NCBI GenBank assembly: GCA_009861545.1
Contig: VXME01000040.1
Location: forward strand, 98,130-162,129
DNA length: 64,000 bases
Reading direction: 5' to 3'
From: Acidobacteriota bacterium
GTDB lineage: Bacteria; Acidobacteriota; Vicinamibacteria; Vicinamibacterales; UBA8438
The notes beneath the pieces are model-generated. The model had not been told where the DNA came from, made no database searches, and saw only the letters and a program-made list of their open reading frames with translations. Position numbers and translations under genes: made by a program. Below are positions 1-8,078 of this stretch, piece after piece (the first letter of the stretch is position 1; each line of letters begins with the position of its first letter).

Positions 1-201
1 CTGGCGCATCTGTTCGGTGCGGTAGCCATGCTGCAGCAGCTCGAAGTGCTGCCAGACCGAGAACAGCAGAACGGCAACCAGCGAGACGGCCAGGATCAGC
101 GACCCCCGCAACTCGCGTTGTCGAACGCCGTCCAGCTCGCGCACGATCGGGGCGTTGCGAATCTGCGGGGAAACGAGATCCGCGAAATCCTCGTGGGTCA
201 T
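1..201 (-). CDS. ftsL: FtsL-like cell division protein (partial, 5' end only)
   Basis: The gene starts at an ATG whose last bases overlap the rsmH stop (ATGA overlap) and runs off the window after 67 codons. The visible part has a short charged N-terminus and then one hydrophobic segment (about residues 35-55, rich in L, V and A) followed by W-Q-H-F. This is the bitopic inner-membrane layout of FtsL. In dcw clusters the order mraZ-rsmH-ftsL-ftsI is usual, and FtsL there forms the FtsQBL complex that activates septal peptidoglycan synthesis. Sequence conservation in FtsL is low, so the name rests mainly on position, size of the N-terminus and the single membrane segment. It is translationally coupled to rsmH. 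Confidence 0.7.
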   Translation of the reverse strand, partial: MTHEDFADLVSPQIRNAPIVRELDGVRQRELRGSLILAVSLVAVLLFSVWQHFELLQHGYRTEQMRQ

Positions 202-1103
202 GCCAGCCTCTCGGCGGCGCGCAGCTTCGCGCTGCGCGCACGGGGATTCCGGGCCACCTCGCCCGCGGAGGGACGCAACGGGCGTCTGGTCAGCACCCTG
301 ATGGCGGCGCCGGCTTCACGCTCGAATCGGCGCAACGCCCGCTTGACGATGCGATCCTCCAGCGAATGAAAGGTGATGACGGCCAGCCGCGCCCCGGTCC
401 GCAGGCGCCGGCAAAGCGCCAGCAGCCAGGCGTCCAGCCCGTCGAGCTCGCGGTTGACCCAGATTCGCAGCGCCTGGAAGGTGCGGGTGGCGGGATGGAT
501 GCGCCGGCGGCCCCGGTAGGGCACCGCACGGCGGACCGCCTCCGCCAGTTGACCGGTGGATGTCAACGGCGCGCAGGCGCGCGAGGCGACCAGGCGCCGG
601 GAGATGCGCCGCGCGTAGCGATCCTCCCCGTACTGGTGGATCACGTCGGCGAGCTCCGACTCGGGCGTGTCGCGCAGGAGGTCGGCGGCCGTCGGGCCGG
701 TCGAACGATCCATCCGCATGTCGAGCGGTTCGTCGCGCCGGAAGCTGAAGCCGCGTCCGGCGCCGTCGAGCTGCAGCGACGAGATTCCCAGGTCGGCGAG
801 GGCGCCGCCGTCGATGTCGCCGATGCCGCGCTCGGCGAGCGCCGCATCCAGGTTGCGGAAGTCGGAGTGGACGAGCTCGACACGGTCGGTCCAGCTCGTC
901 AGCGTCCGCGCGGCCGCCGCCAGCGCCTCACCGTCCCGGTCGAGCCCCAGCACGCGATCCGCGCCGCCTTCCAGGAGCGCGCGGGCGTGGCCGCCGCCTC
1001 CGACCGTGCAGTCGACGAACAGGCCGCCGCGCGCCGGATCGAGGACGGTCACCACCTCCGCCGCCATGACCGGTTCGTGCGTGACCATCGGACTCTGCGT
1101 CAT
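198..1103 (-). CDS. rsmH: 16S rRNA (cytosine(1402)-N(4))-methyltransferase RsmH
   Basis: The 301-residue protein has the RsmH hallmarks: an N-terminal T-H-E-P-V-M-A-A-E-V block, the SAM-binding T-V-G-G-G-G-H-A loop (about residues 34-41), the D-L-G-I-S-S-x-Q-L-D block and the F-x-S-x-E-D-R-x-V-K block (V-I-T-F-H-S-L-E-D-R-I-V-K). It methylates N4 of C1402 in 16S rRNA in the cytoplasm. The length is normal for the family (about 300-315). It lies 10 bp after mraZ and overlaps the ftsL-like gene by 4 bp, so it is the second gene of a division cluster. An internal ATG at codon 6, just before T-H-E-P, is an alternative start. Confidence 0.96.
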   Translation of the reverse strand: MTQSPMVTHEPVMAAEVVTVLDPARGGLFVDCTVGGGGHARALLEGGADRVLGLDRDGEALAAAARTLTSWTDRVELVHSDFRNLDAALAERGIGDIDGGALADLGISSLQLDGAGRGFSFRRDEPLDMRMDRSTGPTAADLLRDTPESELADVIHQYGEDRYARRISRRLVASRACAPLTSTGQLAEAVRRAVPYRGRRRIHPATRTFQALRIWVNRELDGLDAWLLALCRRLRTGARLAVITFHSLEDRIVKRALRRFEREAGAAIRVLTRRPLRPSAGEVARNPRARSAKLRAAERLA

Positions 1104-1113
1104 GCCGCCCCAC

Positions 1114-1554
1114 TCAGATGCCGTAGTCCGCCGCGAGCGTGCCGAGTTCCTCCGGCGTGAGCGGGTGATCGCTCTGCCGCTTGCCGATATGCTCCTTGTT
1201 CCAGACTTCGAGGTGATTGCCCAGCCCGAGGACCATCACCTCCCCGACTATCTCCGCCTGCTCCCGGAGCAAACCCTGAATCAGGACGCGCCCCTGCTTG
1301 TCGAAGGCCGCCTCCTGCCCGTAGTAGTTGACCGCTTCCTTGTACCGGCGGACCCTGGGATCCGATGAGGGAGCCTGTGCGAGCTGCGCCTCCATGTCGG
1401 TCCAGACGCGCAGAGGGTAGATGAACGCGGCCTTGCCGTCGGTGCTCGTCACGAACACGTCGTCGCCGTACTGCGCCGCGATTGCCGACCTGAAGACCGT
1501 CGGCACCTTCAGCCTCCCCTTGTCGTCGATCTTCGCGGGCCTGTTCCCTCTCAC
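1114..1554 (-). CDS. mraZ: MraZ transcriptional regulator of the division/cell-wall cluster
   Basis: The 146-residue protein begins with the MraZ pattern (R-G-N-R-P-A-K-I-D-D-K-G-R-L-K-V-P) and contains a second D-K-Q-G-R-V-L-I block near residue 90, which are the two SpoVT/AbrB-like half domains. MraZ forms ring oligomers and binds tandem TGG-containing repeats upstream of its own gene to control the dcw cluster. The start is GTG, chosen because GGAG lies 7 bp upstream and the MraZ N-terminus begins there. A sigma70 promoter and a 10-bp-period TGG array lie immediately upstream (see those entries). Confidence 0.95.
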   Translation of the reverse strand: MRGNRPAKIDDKGRLKVPTVFRSAIAAQYGDDVFVTSTDGKAAFIYPLRVWTDMEAQLAQAPSSDPRVRRYKEAVNYYGQEAAFDKQGRVLIQGLLREQAEIVGEVMVLGLGNHLEVWNKEHIGKRQSDHPLTPEELGTLAADYGI

Positions 1555-1563
1555 CTGTCTGCT

Positions 1564-1606
1564 CCACTACAGTCCAGTTAAATCCCTCACAGGCCACTTT
1601 AGTCCA
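1564..1606 (-). promoter_or_regulatory. putative MraZ operator: TGG array with 10-bp period
   Basis: On the minus strand TGG occurs at 1606, 1596, 1576 and 1566, with GGG at 1586, giving five sites at a 10-bp period. Two of them lie in near-identical 13-mers (TGGACTAAAGTGG and TGGACTGTAGTGG) 30 bp apart. A further TGG in the promoter spacer (1627) is 21 bp upstream, two helical turns. Known MraZ sites are TGGGN repeats separated by 5 bp, that is, a 10-bp period. The array covers the first transcribed bases, which suits repression. Confidence 0.7.
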
Positions 1607-1613
1607 CACACGA

Positions 1614-1642
1614 ATCCTAGGGGACCACTTTCCCCTTGTCAA
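1614..1642 (-). promoter_or_regulatory. sigma70 promoter of the mraZ-rsmH-ftsL cluster
   Basis: Read on the minus strand, TTGACA (1642-1637) is separated by exactly 17 bp from TAGGAT (1619-1614). Transcription would start near 1607, about 50 bp before the mraZ GTG. The spacer contains AAAGTGG, so the first TGG of the putative MraZ operator lies inside the promoter. Confidence 0.85.
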
Positions 1643-1690
1643 CGGGTGAATCGCCGTTTCGCGATGGATGTGCGACACTTTCCGGCGACG

Positions 1691-2779
1691 ATGCTGCGCG
1701 CCGGCCTGATCGGGCTCGCTTCGGCGGGCAAGTCGACTCTCTTCCAGCTCCTCACGCGGGCGGCCGACACGGGCGGCCGTGCCACCGGTCGGGACGACGC
1801 GGCCATGGGGCTGGCGCGCGTGCCCGATCCCCGCCTCGACCGCCTGAGCGCGATGTTCTCGCCACGGAAGCACACGCCGGCCACGGTGACCTTCGTCGAC
1901 ATGGCGACCCGGCGCGGCGGCGGCGCCGCGACGCTGGTCGACGTCGCGCCGTACCGCACGGCCGATGCGCTGCTCCACGTCGTCCGCGCGTTCCGGGACG
2001 ACGCGGTTCCGCATCCGGCGGAGTCCGTCGATCCCGGGCGTGACGCCAGGACCCTGGAAGACGAGCTGATCCTGGCCGACCTCGGGGTGGCCGAGCGCCG
2101 CATCGAGCGGATCGAGAAGGACCGGAGCAAGGGCGCGTGGAAGGGTGACGCGGCCGAGCTCGACGTCCTGCGACGCTGCGCGGGCGTGCTCGAGGCCGGC
2201 ACGCCGCTACGGGCGCTCGAGCTCGATCCCGCGGACGCCAGGCGGCTTCGCGGCTTCCAGTTCCTCTCCGCCAAACCGCTCCTGCTCGTCGTCAACGTCG
2301 ACGAGGCGGACGCGGGCATCTCGACCGAGGACGCGGTGCGCGCGGCCGGCCTCGACGGATTCGTTCACGGACCCGCGGTGCGGGCGCTGACCGTCTGCGC
2401 GAAGATCGAGCTGGAGATCGCGGAGTTGGAGCCGGAGGATGCGGCGGCCTTCCTGACCGATCTGGGCCTGCGCGAGACCGGGCTCGACCGCGTGATCCGC
2501 GGCGCCTACGAGTTGCTCGGCTACGTGTCCTTCTTCACCACCGGCGAAGACGAGTGCCGCGCGTGGTCCATCCCGGCGGGCACCGTCGCGCAGGACGCGG
2601 CCGGAGAGATCCACTCGGATCTGGCCCGGGGCTTCATCCGCGCCGAGGTGGTCGCCTGTGAGCGCCTGGTGGCCCGCGGCTCCCTCGCCGCCTGCCGCAG
2701 GCACGCCGAGGTGCGGCTCGAAGGCAAGGACTACGTGGTCCGCGACGGCGACGTCATCAACGTCCGCTTCGCCACATGA
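1691..2779 (+). CDS. ychF: YchF/OLA1-family P-loop ATPase, divergent
   Basis: From the ATG at 1691 the protein has 362 residues, the usual YchF length. The P-loop G-L-A-S-A-G-K-S-T (residues 8-16) replaces the usual G-L-P-N-V-G-K-S. The V-P-D-P-R-L-D-R-L block, the N-x-D-E base-recognition motif (V-V-N-V-D-E, where YchF has N-x-x-E in place of N-K-x-D) and the C-terminal TGS domain (F-F-T-T-G-E-D-E-C-R-A-W ... I-H-S-D-L-A-R-G-F-I-R-A-E-V) fit the family well. The usual D-I-A-G-L-V-x-G-A switch segment reads D-M-A-T-R-R-G-G-G, so the switch region is altered. YchF binds ATP and associates with ribosomes and stress responses. An ATG at 1664 is an alternative start; neither has a clear ribosome site. 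It overlaps murJ by 4 bp. Confidence 0.8.
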   Translation: MLRAGLIGLASAGKSTLFQLLTRAADTGGRATGRDDAAMGLARVPDPRLDRLSAMFSPRKHTPATVTFVDMATRRGGGAATLVDVAPYRTADALLHVVRAFRDDAVPHPAESVDPGRDARTLEDELILADLGVAERRIERIEKDRSKGAWKGDAAELDVLRRCAGVLEAGTPLRALELDPADARRLRGFQFLSAKPLLLVVNVDEADAGISTEDAVRAAGLDGFVHGPAVRALTVCAKIELEIAELEPEDAAAFLTDLGLRETGLDRVIRGAYELLGYVSFFTTGEDECRAWSIPAGTVAQDAAGEIHSDLARGFIRAEVVACERLVARGSLAACRRHAEVRLEGKDYVVRDGDVINVRFAT

Positions 2780-4410
2780 CTCCCCCGGAGTCGACGCCCC
2801 CGCCCCCGCCTGGAACGGCCGCAGCCTCGGCCACGACGCGGCTCGCCAGGTCCGCCGGCGTGGTGGGAGCGGCGACTCTGACCAGCCGCGTCCTCGGGCT
2901 CGTCCGCGACCAGGTGCTCGCGTATCTGTTCGGCGCCGGCAACGCCATGGACGCCTTCAACGTGGCGACGCGAATCCCCAACCTCCTGCGGGATCTGTTC
3001 GCCGAGGGCGCGATGAGCGCCGCGTTCGTGCCCGCCTTCATGCGCCGTCTGACGCACGCCGGGCGGGCGGAAGCCTGGCGGCTCGGCAATCAGCTTCTGA
3101 ACGCGCTCGTGGTGGTGACCGGCGCGTTCGTCCTCTCCGGCATGCTCTTCGCGGAACCGCTCGTGCGACTGCTCGCCGGCTCCTACGCCGAAGTGCCCGG
3201 CAAGCTGGAGCTGACGGTGTTCCTGACGCGCCTGCTGCTGCCCTTTCTGACGCTGGTGGCGGTCGCCGCGGCGCTGATGGGCATGCTGAACTCGCTCAAC
3301 CGCTTCTTCGTGCCGGCCCTCTCGCCCGCGATGTACAACGTGGGCATCATCGTGAGCGGCGCACTGCTCGTTCCGCTCATGCCCGGGCTCGGGCTCGATC
3401 CGATCGTCGCCATTGCCATCGGCGCGCTGCTGGGCGGGGTCGGCCAGGTCGCGCTGCAGGTTCCCGCCCTCCACCGCGAGGGATTCCGATACCGGGCGGC
3501 CCTCGACCCGGCCGATCCCGGACTGCGGCACATCCTCCGGCTGATGGGACCCGGCACGCTCGCCGGCGCGGCCGTCCAGATCAACCTGTTGGTGAACATG
3601 GTGCTGGCCACCGGACAGGGCACGGGTGCCGTTTCCTGGCTGGGCTATGCGTTTCGCGTGATGTACCTGCCGATCGGCCTGTTCGGCGTCTCGATAGCCG
3701 CTGCGACGCTTCCGGTCGTCTCGCGCCACGCCGCGCGCGAGGAGATCGACGGCATCCGCGACGCCGTCTCACGGGCGCTCCGCCTCATGCTGGTCGTCAA
3801 CGTCCCCGCTACGGTCGGCCTCATCGCGCTCGGCGCACCGGTCGTGCAACTCATCTTCGAACGCGGCAGCTTCACGCCGGAGGACACGGCCGCCACGACC
3901 GCCGCGCTCTTCTTCTATGCCCCCGGGCTCGCGGGCTATTCGGCCGTCCGCATCGCGGTCCCCTGCTTCTACGCACTCGGCAGCAGCGTCACTCCGACAG
4001 CGATCAGCATGGCCGCCGTGACCCTGAACATCGCGCTCAATCTCCTGCTCGTGGATCTGATGGGATACCGCGGGCTGGCGCTCGGCGCCTCGATCGCCGC
4101 CCTGGCCAACGCGGTCACCCTCCTCGCGGTGCTGCGCCGGCGGCTCCACGGTCTCGATCTGGGCCGGGTACTCACGGTCTTCGCGAAGATCGCCGTCGCA
4201 TCGGCGGCCATGGGAGGCGCGGCCTGGATGACGCATGCGCTGCTGCTGGAAGCCTGGCCCGGCGCGGAGCTGGTCACGCGCCTGGGCAGGGTCTGCACGA
4301 GCATCGCGGTCGGCGGCGCCGTGCTGGCGGCCGCTGCGCTGATGCTCAGGATTCGAGAGCTCGAACAGGTGGGACGGCAGGTGCTGGCCCGCCTGGCTCG
4401 CAACCGCTAG
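2776..4410 (+). CDS. murJ: lipid II flippase MurJ (MviN family)
   Basis: The 544-residue polytopic inner-membrane protein shows the MviN/MurJ N-terminus (A-A-T-L-T-S-R-V-L-G-L-V-R-D-Q-V-L-A-Y-L-F-G), then N-A-M-D-A-F-N-V-A-T-R-I-P-N-L-L-R-D-L-F-A-E-G-A at about residues 55-75, and about 14 hydrophobic segments. It flips lipid II to the periplasmic side during peptidoglycan synthesis. The first 25 residues are a Pro/Thr-rich cytoplasmic tail. The ATG overlaps the ychF stop (ATGA), so the two genes are translationally coupled. Confidence 0.93.
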   Translation: MTPPESTPPPPPGTAAASATTRLARSAGVVGAATLTSRVLGLVRDQVLAYLFGAGNAMDAFNVATRIPNLLRDLFAEGAMSAAFVPAFMRRLTHAGRAEAWRLGNQLLNALVVVTGAFVLSGMLFAEPLVRLLAGSYAEVPGKLELTVFLTRLLLPFLTLVAVAAALMGMLNSLNRFFVPALSPAMYNVGIIVSGALLVPLMPGLGLDPIVAIAIGALLGGVGQVALQVPALHREGFRYRAALDPADPGLRHILRLMGPGTLAGAAVQINLLVNMVLATGQGTGAVSWLGYAFRVMYLPIGLFGVSIAAATLPVVSRHAAREEIDGIRDAVSRALRLMLVVNVPATVGLIALGAPVVQLIFERGSFTPEDTAATTAALFFYAPGLAGYSAVRIAVPCFYALGSSVTPTAISMAAVTLNIALNLLLVDLMGYRGLALGASIAALANAVTLLAVLRRRLHGLDLGRVLTVFAKIAVASAAMGGAAWMTHALLLEAWPGAELVTRLGRVCTSIAVGGAVLAAAALMLRIRELEQVGRQVLARLARNR

Positions 4411-4428
4411 CGCGACCCTGCGGTCGCG
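4411..4428 (+). repeat. hairpin directly after the murJ stop (REP-like family 2)
   Basis: CGCGACC and GGTCGCG pair around a CTGC loop immediately after the murJ TAG. There is no clear T-run after it. A related sequence (C-G-C-G-A-C-C-C stem followed by GCGTTG) occurs at 12718-12743, and the rseP gene ends with the same CGCTAGCGCGAC as murJ, which suggests a dispersed intergenic element. It may act as a weak terminator or RNA-stabilising hairpin. Confidence 0.5.
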
Positions 4429-4529
4429 TTGGGAGTCTCGCCGACGCGAAACTGCTGCGGCACGGTCGCTCGCGGTCCGCCGGAGCGACTCCCGGCAGCC
4501 GAATCCGGCGCATCGGCCCCTGAGAATGG

Positions 4530-4535
4530 TACGAT
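4530..4535 (+). promoter_or_regulatory. -10 box placed for a leaderless rhomboid mRNA
   Basis: TACGAT ends 7 bp before the ATG at 4543, so the predicted start of transcription coincides with the start codon. There is no ribosome-binding site before that ATG. No convincing -35 box is visible. Confidence 0.45.
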
Positions 4536-4542
4536 GGGCGCG

Positions 4543-5367
4543 ATGCGACCGATGCACTACGGCGGCAGCCACTACTCCTTCGGACCCGGCCTGATGACGC
4601 CCGCGGTCAAGATGCTGCTGTGGGCCAACGTCGGTCCGTTCCTGCTGACCGCGCTCGCCCCGTCGCTCTTCTACTCGATCGCCGGCGTCTTCGGACTGAC
4701 GCCGCAGGCGGTCCTCACCCGGTTCTGGATCTGGCAGCCGGTCACCTACATGTTCTTGCACGGCGGCATGGGGCACGTGCTGCTGAACATGCTGGTGCTC
4801 TGGATGTTCGGCGTGCAGTTGGAGCGGCTCTGGGGCTCCCGGTTCTTCCTGCGCTACTACTTCGTCACCGGCATCGGGGCGGGACTTTCGACCATCGCGG
4901 TGTCGCTGCTGCCGTTCGCTTTCGCCGATCCGACCTACGCTGCCGTGACGATCGGCGCCTCGGGCGCGGTCTACGGGTTGCTGATGGCGTTCGCGCTGAT
5001 CTACCCGGAAACGCCCATCCTGATGTTCTTCCTCTTTCCCGTGCCGGCGAAGTACTTCGTGATGATCATCGGCGCCGTGGCGTTCCTGTCCGTGCCCCGC
5101 GGAGATGGGGTCGCGCACATCGCCCATCTCGGCGGGCTGCTGGTCGGCTTCCTGTACCTGCGGATGCGCGGCGCAGCGGCCGGTCGGATCGGCGGTGGAC
5201 GGATGAGGCTGGGACGGATCGGCGTCATCGCCGACATCAAGTACCGCTACGTCAAGTGGAAGATGGCGCGTCTCCGGAAGCGCTTCGACGTCTACCAGGG
5301 CCGGGGCGGCCGGGATTGGGACGACTATCCGCGCGGCGACGGCAACTGGAACGACCGCGTGCATTAG
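4543..5367 (+). CDS. rhomboid-family intramembrane serine protease
   Basis: The 274-residue membrane protein has six or so hydrophobic segments and the rhomboid catalytic dyad: Ser140 in G-A-S-G-A-V-Y-G and His195 in A-H-I-A-H-L-G-G. The H-G-G-M-G-H-V-L-L-N-M block of the second membrane segment is also typical. Rhomboids cleave substrate proteins within the membrane; no substrate can be inferred here. The C-terminal tail after the last membrane segment (about 60 residues) is Arg/Gly/Asp-rich and probably cytoplasmic. ATGs at 4534, 4543 and 4552 are possible starts; 4543 fits the -10 box. The stop is adjacent to the stop of the convergent cupin gene. Confidence 0.88.
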   Translation: MRPMHYGGSHYSFGPGLMTPAVKMLLWANVGPFLLTALAPSLFYSIAGVFGLTPQAVLTRFWIWQPVTYMFLHGGMGHVLLNMLVLWMFGVQLERLWGSRFFLRYYFVTGIGAGLSTIAVSLLPFAFADPTYAAVTIGASGAVYGLLMAFALIYPETPILMFFLFPVPAKYFVMIIGAVAFLSVPRGDGVAHIAHLGGLLVGFLYLRMRGAAAGRIGGGRMRLGRIGVIADIKYRYVKWKMARLRKRFDVYQGRGGRDWDDYPRGDGNWNDRVH

Positions 5368-5739
5368 CTACTGCGGCGGGTCACCGGCAGGACCGCGGCC
5401 GGTGGGCGCCAGCCACTCCGTCCGCACCGGACAGAAGAGATCGAGCGCGAACGTATCCGCCAGTGCCTCGGCCTGATGCCGCACCCCTGCCGGAATCACC
5501 AGTACCTCTCCCTCGTGCACGACGATCTCCTCGCCTCCGACCATGCAGCGCAGGGCGCCCTCGAGCACGTATTGCAACTGCTCGCTCACGTGCCGGTGCG
5601 CCGGCACGTGCGCACCCCGCTTCAGATAGACCTGCACCAGCATCTGCCGCTCTCCCGACACGATCTTCCGGGAGATCAGCTCCGTGACCTTGTCGAGATC
5701 GAGCGCGGCCCAACGATGAACGACGGCGTTCGACGGCAT
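5368..5739 (-). CDS. small cupin-domain protein
   Basis: The 123-residue single-domain cupin carries the first cupin motif ([18 protein letters not shown]) with the H-x-H metal ligands and the second ([10 protein letters not shown]). Such proteins bind a divalent metal in a small beta barrel; the activity is not predictable from sequence. The ATG at 5739 follows a strong ribosome site (GGGGAGGA, 5 bp spacing). It is convergent with the rhomboid gene and diverges from the E1 dehydrogenase gene. The 174 bp between cupin and E1 hold the E1 promoter. Confidence 0.85.
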   Translation of the reverse strand: MPSNAVVHRWAALDLDKVTELISRKIVSGERQMLVQVYLKRGAHVPAHRHVSEQLQYVLEGALRCMVGGEEIVVHEGEVLVIPAGVRHQAEALADTFALDLFCPVRTEWLAPTGRGPAGDPPQ

Positions 5740-5834
5740 CGGTTCCTCCCCCGCGGCCTGGGTCACCTGATCGTAACTGTTGACAGGGAACGGTTTACGC
5801 CGCCCTCGCGAAGGGCCGCCGGGCCGCGGCCGCG

Positions 5835-5843
5835 TGATATAAT
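5835..5843 (+). promoter_or_regulatory. extended -10 promoter of the E1 dehydrogenase gene
   Basis: TGATATAAT is a perfect extended -10 element (TGn plus TATAAT). No -35 match is present 17 bp upstream, as expected for an extended -10 promoter. It would give a leader of about 64 nt before the ATG at 5914. Confidence 0.65.
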
Positions 5844-5913
5844 CGAGAGTCGTGCACGATACTCGATCGAGCCGACTGTCGCCCGCACCCGCCCACCGCA
5901 AGGACTCCGCACC

Positions 5914-8064
5914 ATGAAGGGACCAGCGCTCACGAACGAGCCTGCCGCCCGCGCAGCCCTCGCGGTCGGCGGCCCTGTCGGCGAGCTGTCGCGCGAGCGG
6001 TTCATCGGCTTCTACCGCACGATGCTGCTGTCGCGCCGTCTCGACGACCGGGAGCTGCAGCTCAAGAACCAGAGCCTCAGCTACTTCCAGATCAGCGGAG
6101 CCGGGCACGAGGCCGTGCAGGTGGCGGCCGGACTGGCCCTGCGGCCGGGCCGCGACTGGGTTTTCCCGTACTACCGCGACCGGGCGTTGTGCCTGACGCT
6201 CGGTCTGACGGCCCACGACATGCTGCTCAACGCCGTGGGCGCGAAGGACGATCCCAACTCCGGCGGCCGGCAGATGCCGACCCACTGGAGCTCGCCGACG
6301 TTGCGCATCGTGTCCCCCTCGAGTGCGTGCACCACGCAGTGCCTGCACGCGGTCGGCGCGGCCGAGGCGGGAGAGCTCCTGCCACGACTTCTCGGCATCG
6401 AATCCGATTCGTCTCCCCCCGACGGCGATGTCGTGCTCGTCTCGCTCGGCGACGGCCAGACGAGCGGGGGCGAGTTCTGGGAATCGCTCAATACGGCCTG
6501 CACGGGACGGCTTCCGGTCGTCTACCTGGTTGAGGACAACGGATACGCGATCTCCGTGCCGGTCGAGGTGCAGACGCCCGGCGGTGATATCTCGGATCTG
6601 ATCGAGGCGTTCCCCGGCCTGCACGTCATCCGCGTCGACGGAACCGACGGCGTCGCCAGCTTCCGCGCCATGAGCGAAGCCGTGGCGTGGGCGCGGGGCC
6701 GTTCCGGCCCCGCACTGGTCCACGCGCACGTCACGCGTCCGTACTCGCACTCGATGTCGGACGACGAGCGTCACTACAAGAGCGCCGCCGAACGGGAAGC
6801 GGAGGCGGCGCGCGATCCTCTGCGCCGGTTCGCCGACTTCCTGGTGGCCGCCGGGCACGCGACGGAGGTCGAGCTCGACGCGGTCGCGGCCGACGTCGAC
6901 CGCGAGGTGCAGGACGCATCGGACCGCGCCGTCGCCGCCCCGAAGCCGGATGCGTCGACGGCCGCGCTGTACGTGTACTCCCCGACGGTCGACCCGGCTT
7001 CCGACGCGTTCGAGGCCGCGGCCGCCCCGGCCCCATCCGGCACGCCGGAGACGATGGTCTCCGCCATCAACCGCACGCTCAAGGACGAGATGGCGCGCGA
7101 CCCCCGTATCGTCGTCTTCGGCGAGGACGTCGCCGACGCCAGCCGTCCGGAGATCCTCTCCGAGGTAACCGGCAAGGGAGGCGTGTTCAAGGCAACGCTC
7201 GGACTGCAACGGGAGTACGGCCGAGAGCGAGTCTTCAATTCTCCGCTCGCCGAGGCGAATATCGTCGGACGGGCGATCGGCATGGCGGTGCGCGGTCTGA
7301 AGCCGGTGGTGGAGATCCAGTTCTTCGACTACATCTGGCCGGCCATGATGCAGATACGGGATGAGCTCTGCATGCTGCGCTACCGCTCGAACAACGACTG
7401 GTCCTGCCCGGTCGTCATCCGTGTCCCGATCGGCGGCTACCTGAAGGGCGGCGCCCTTTATCACAGTCAGTCCGGCGAGAGCATCTTTGCGCACTGCCCA
7501 GGGCTGCGCATCGCCTTTCCGTCGACCGCCGAGGACGCGGCCGGCCTGCTCCGTACGGCGATCCGGGCGGACGACCCGGTCCTTTTCCTCGAGCACAAGC
7601 ACCTCTATCGCCAGACCTACAACAAGGGAATCTATCCGGGAGCCGACTACACGCTGCCGTTCGCGCGGGCCGCCGTCCGGCGGGACGGCGCCGACGTCAC
7701 CGTGCTGACCTGGGGCGCTCTCGTACAGAGGTCGCTGCTGGCCGCCGAGCGCGCCAGCCAGGAGGGAATCGACGTTCGGGTGATCGACCTGCGCACGATC
7801 GTACCGTACGACTGGGAGGGCATCGCCGAAGCCGTGCGAGCGACCAGCCGGGTCGTGATCGCGCACGAAGACCAGTTGACGTGCGGTTTCGGGGCCGAGC
7901 TCGCTGCACGGATCGCCGACGAGCTGTTCGAGCACCTCGACGCCCCCGTCAAGCGCCTGGGGGCGTTGGACTGCCCGGTCGCCTACAGTCCCGTTCTCGA
8001 AGAGGCCATCCTGCCGCAGGCGGACGACGTGCTGGACACCATCAGAGCGACCGCTCGCTACTGA
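5914..8064 (+). CDS. fused alpha/beta 2-oxoacid (branched-chain type) dehydrogenase E1
   Basis: The 716-residue protein joins both E1 subunits. Residues about 20-350 are the alpha part, with the thiamine-diphosphate motif G-D-G (179-181) ending in E-D-N, and the phosphorylation-loop-like H-Y-K-S. Residues about 370-716 are the beta part ([13 protein letters not shown] ... F-G-E-D-V-A ... [10 protein letters not shown]). E1 decarboxylates 2-oxoacids and acylates the lipoyl arm of E2; resemblance is to the 2-oxoisovalerate class rather than homodimeric pyruvate E1. No E2 or E3 gene is adjacent. The next gene starts 14 bp after the stop and is probably co-transcribed. Confidence 0.9.
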   Translation: MKGPALTNEPAARAALAVGGPVGELSRERFIGFYRTMLLSRRLDDRELQLKNQSLSYFQISGAGHEAVQVAAGLALRPGRDWVFPYYRDRALCLTLGLTAHDMLLNAVGAKDDPNSGGRQMPTHWSSPTLRIVSPSSACTTQCLHAVGAAEAGELLPRLLGIESDSSPPDGDVVLVSLGDGQTSGGEFWESLNTACTGRLPVVYLVEDNGYAISVPVEVQTPGGDISDLIEAFPGLHVIRVDGTDGVASFRAMSEAVAWARGRSGPALVHAHVTRPYSHSMSDDERHYKSAAEREAEAARDPLRRFADFLVAAGHATEVELDAVAADVDREVQDASDRAVAAPKPDASTAALYVYSPTVDPASDAFEAAAAPAPSGTPETMVSAINRTLKDEMARDPRIVVFGEDVADASRPEILSEVTGKGGVFKATLGLQREYGRERVFNSPLAEANIVGRAIGMAVRGLKPVVEIQFFDYIWPAMMQIRDELCMLRYRSNNDWSCPVVIRVPIGGYLKGGALYHSQSGESIFAHCPGLRIAFPSTAEDAAGLLRTAIRADDPVLFLEHKHLYRQTYNKGIYPGADYTLPFARAAVRRDGADVTVLTWGALVQRSLLAAERASQEGIDVRVIDLRTIVPYDWEGIAEAVRATSRVVIAHEDQLTCGFGAELAARIADELFEHLDAPVKRLGALDCPVAYSPVLEEAILPQADDVLDTIRATARY

Positions 8065-8078
8065 CGAAGGAGACCCCG

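Noticed and set aside
5777..5786. CTGT-TG-ACAG dyad containing a perfect TTGACA on the plus strand
   Set aside because: No -10 box lies at 16-19 bp; the TATAAT at 5838 is too far. The dyad is too short to call an operator.
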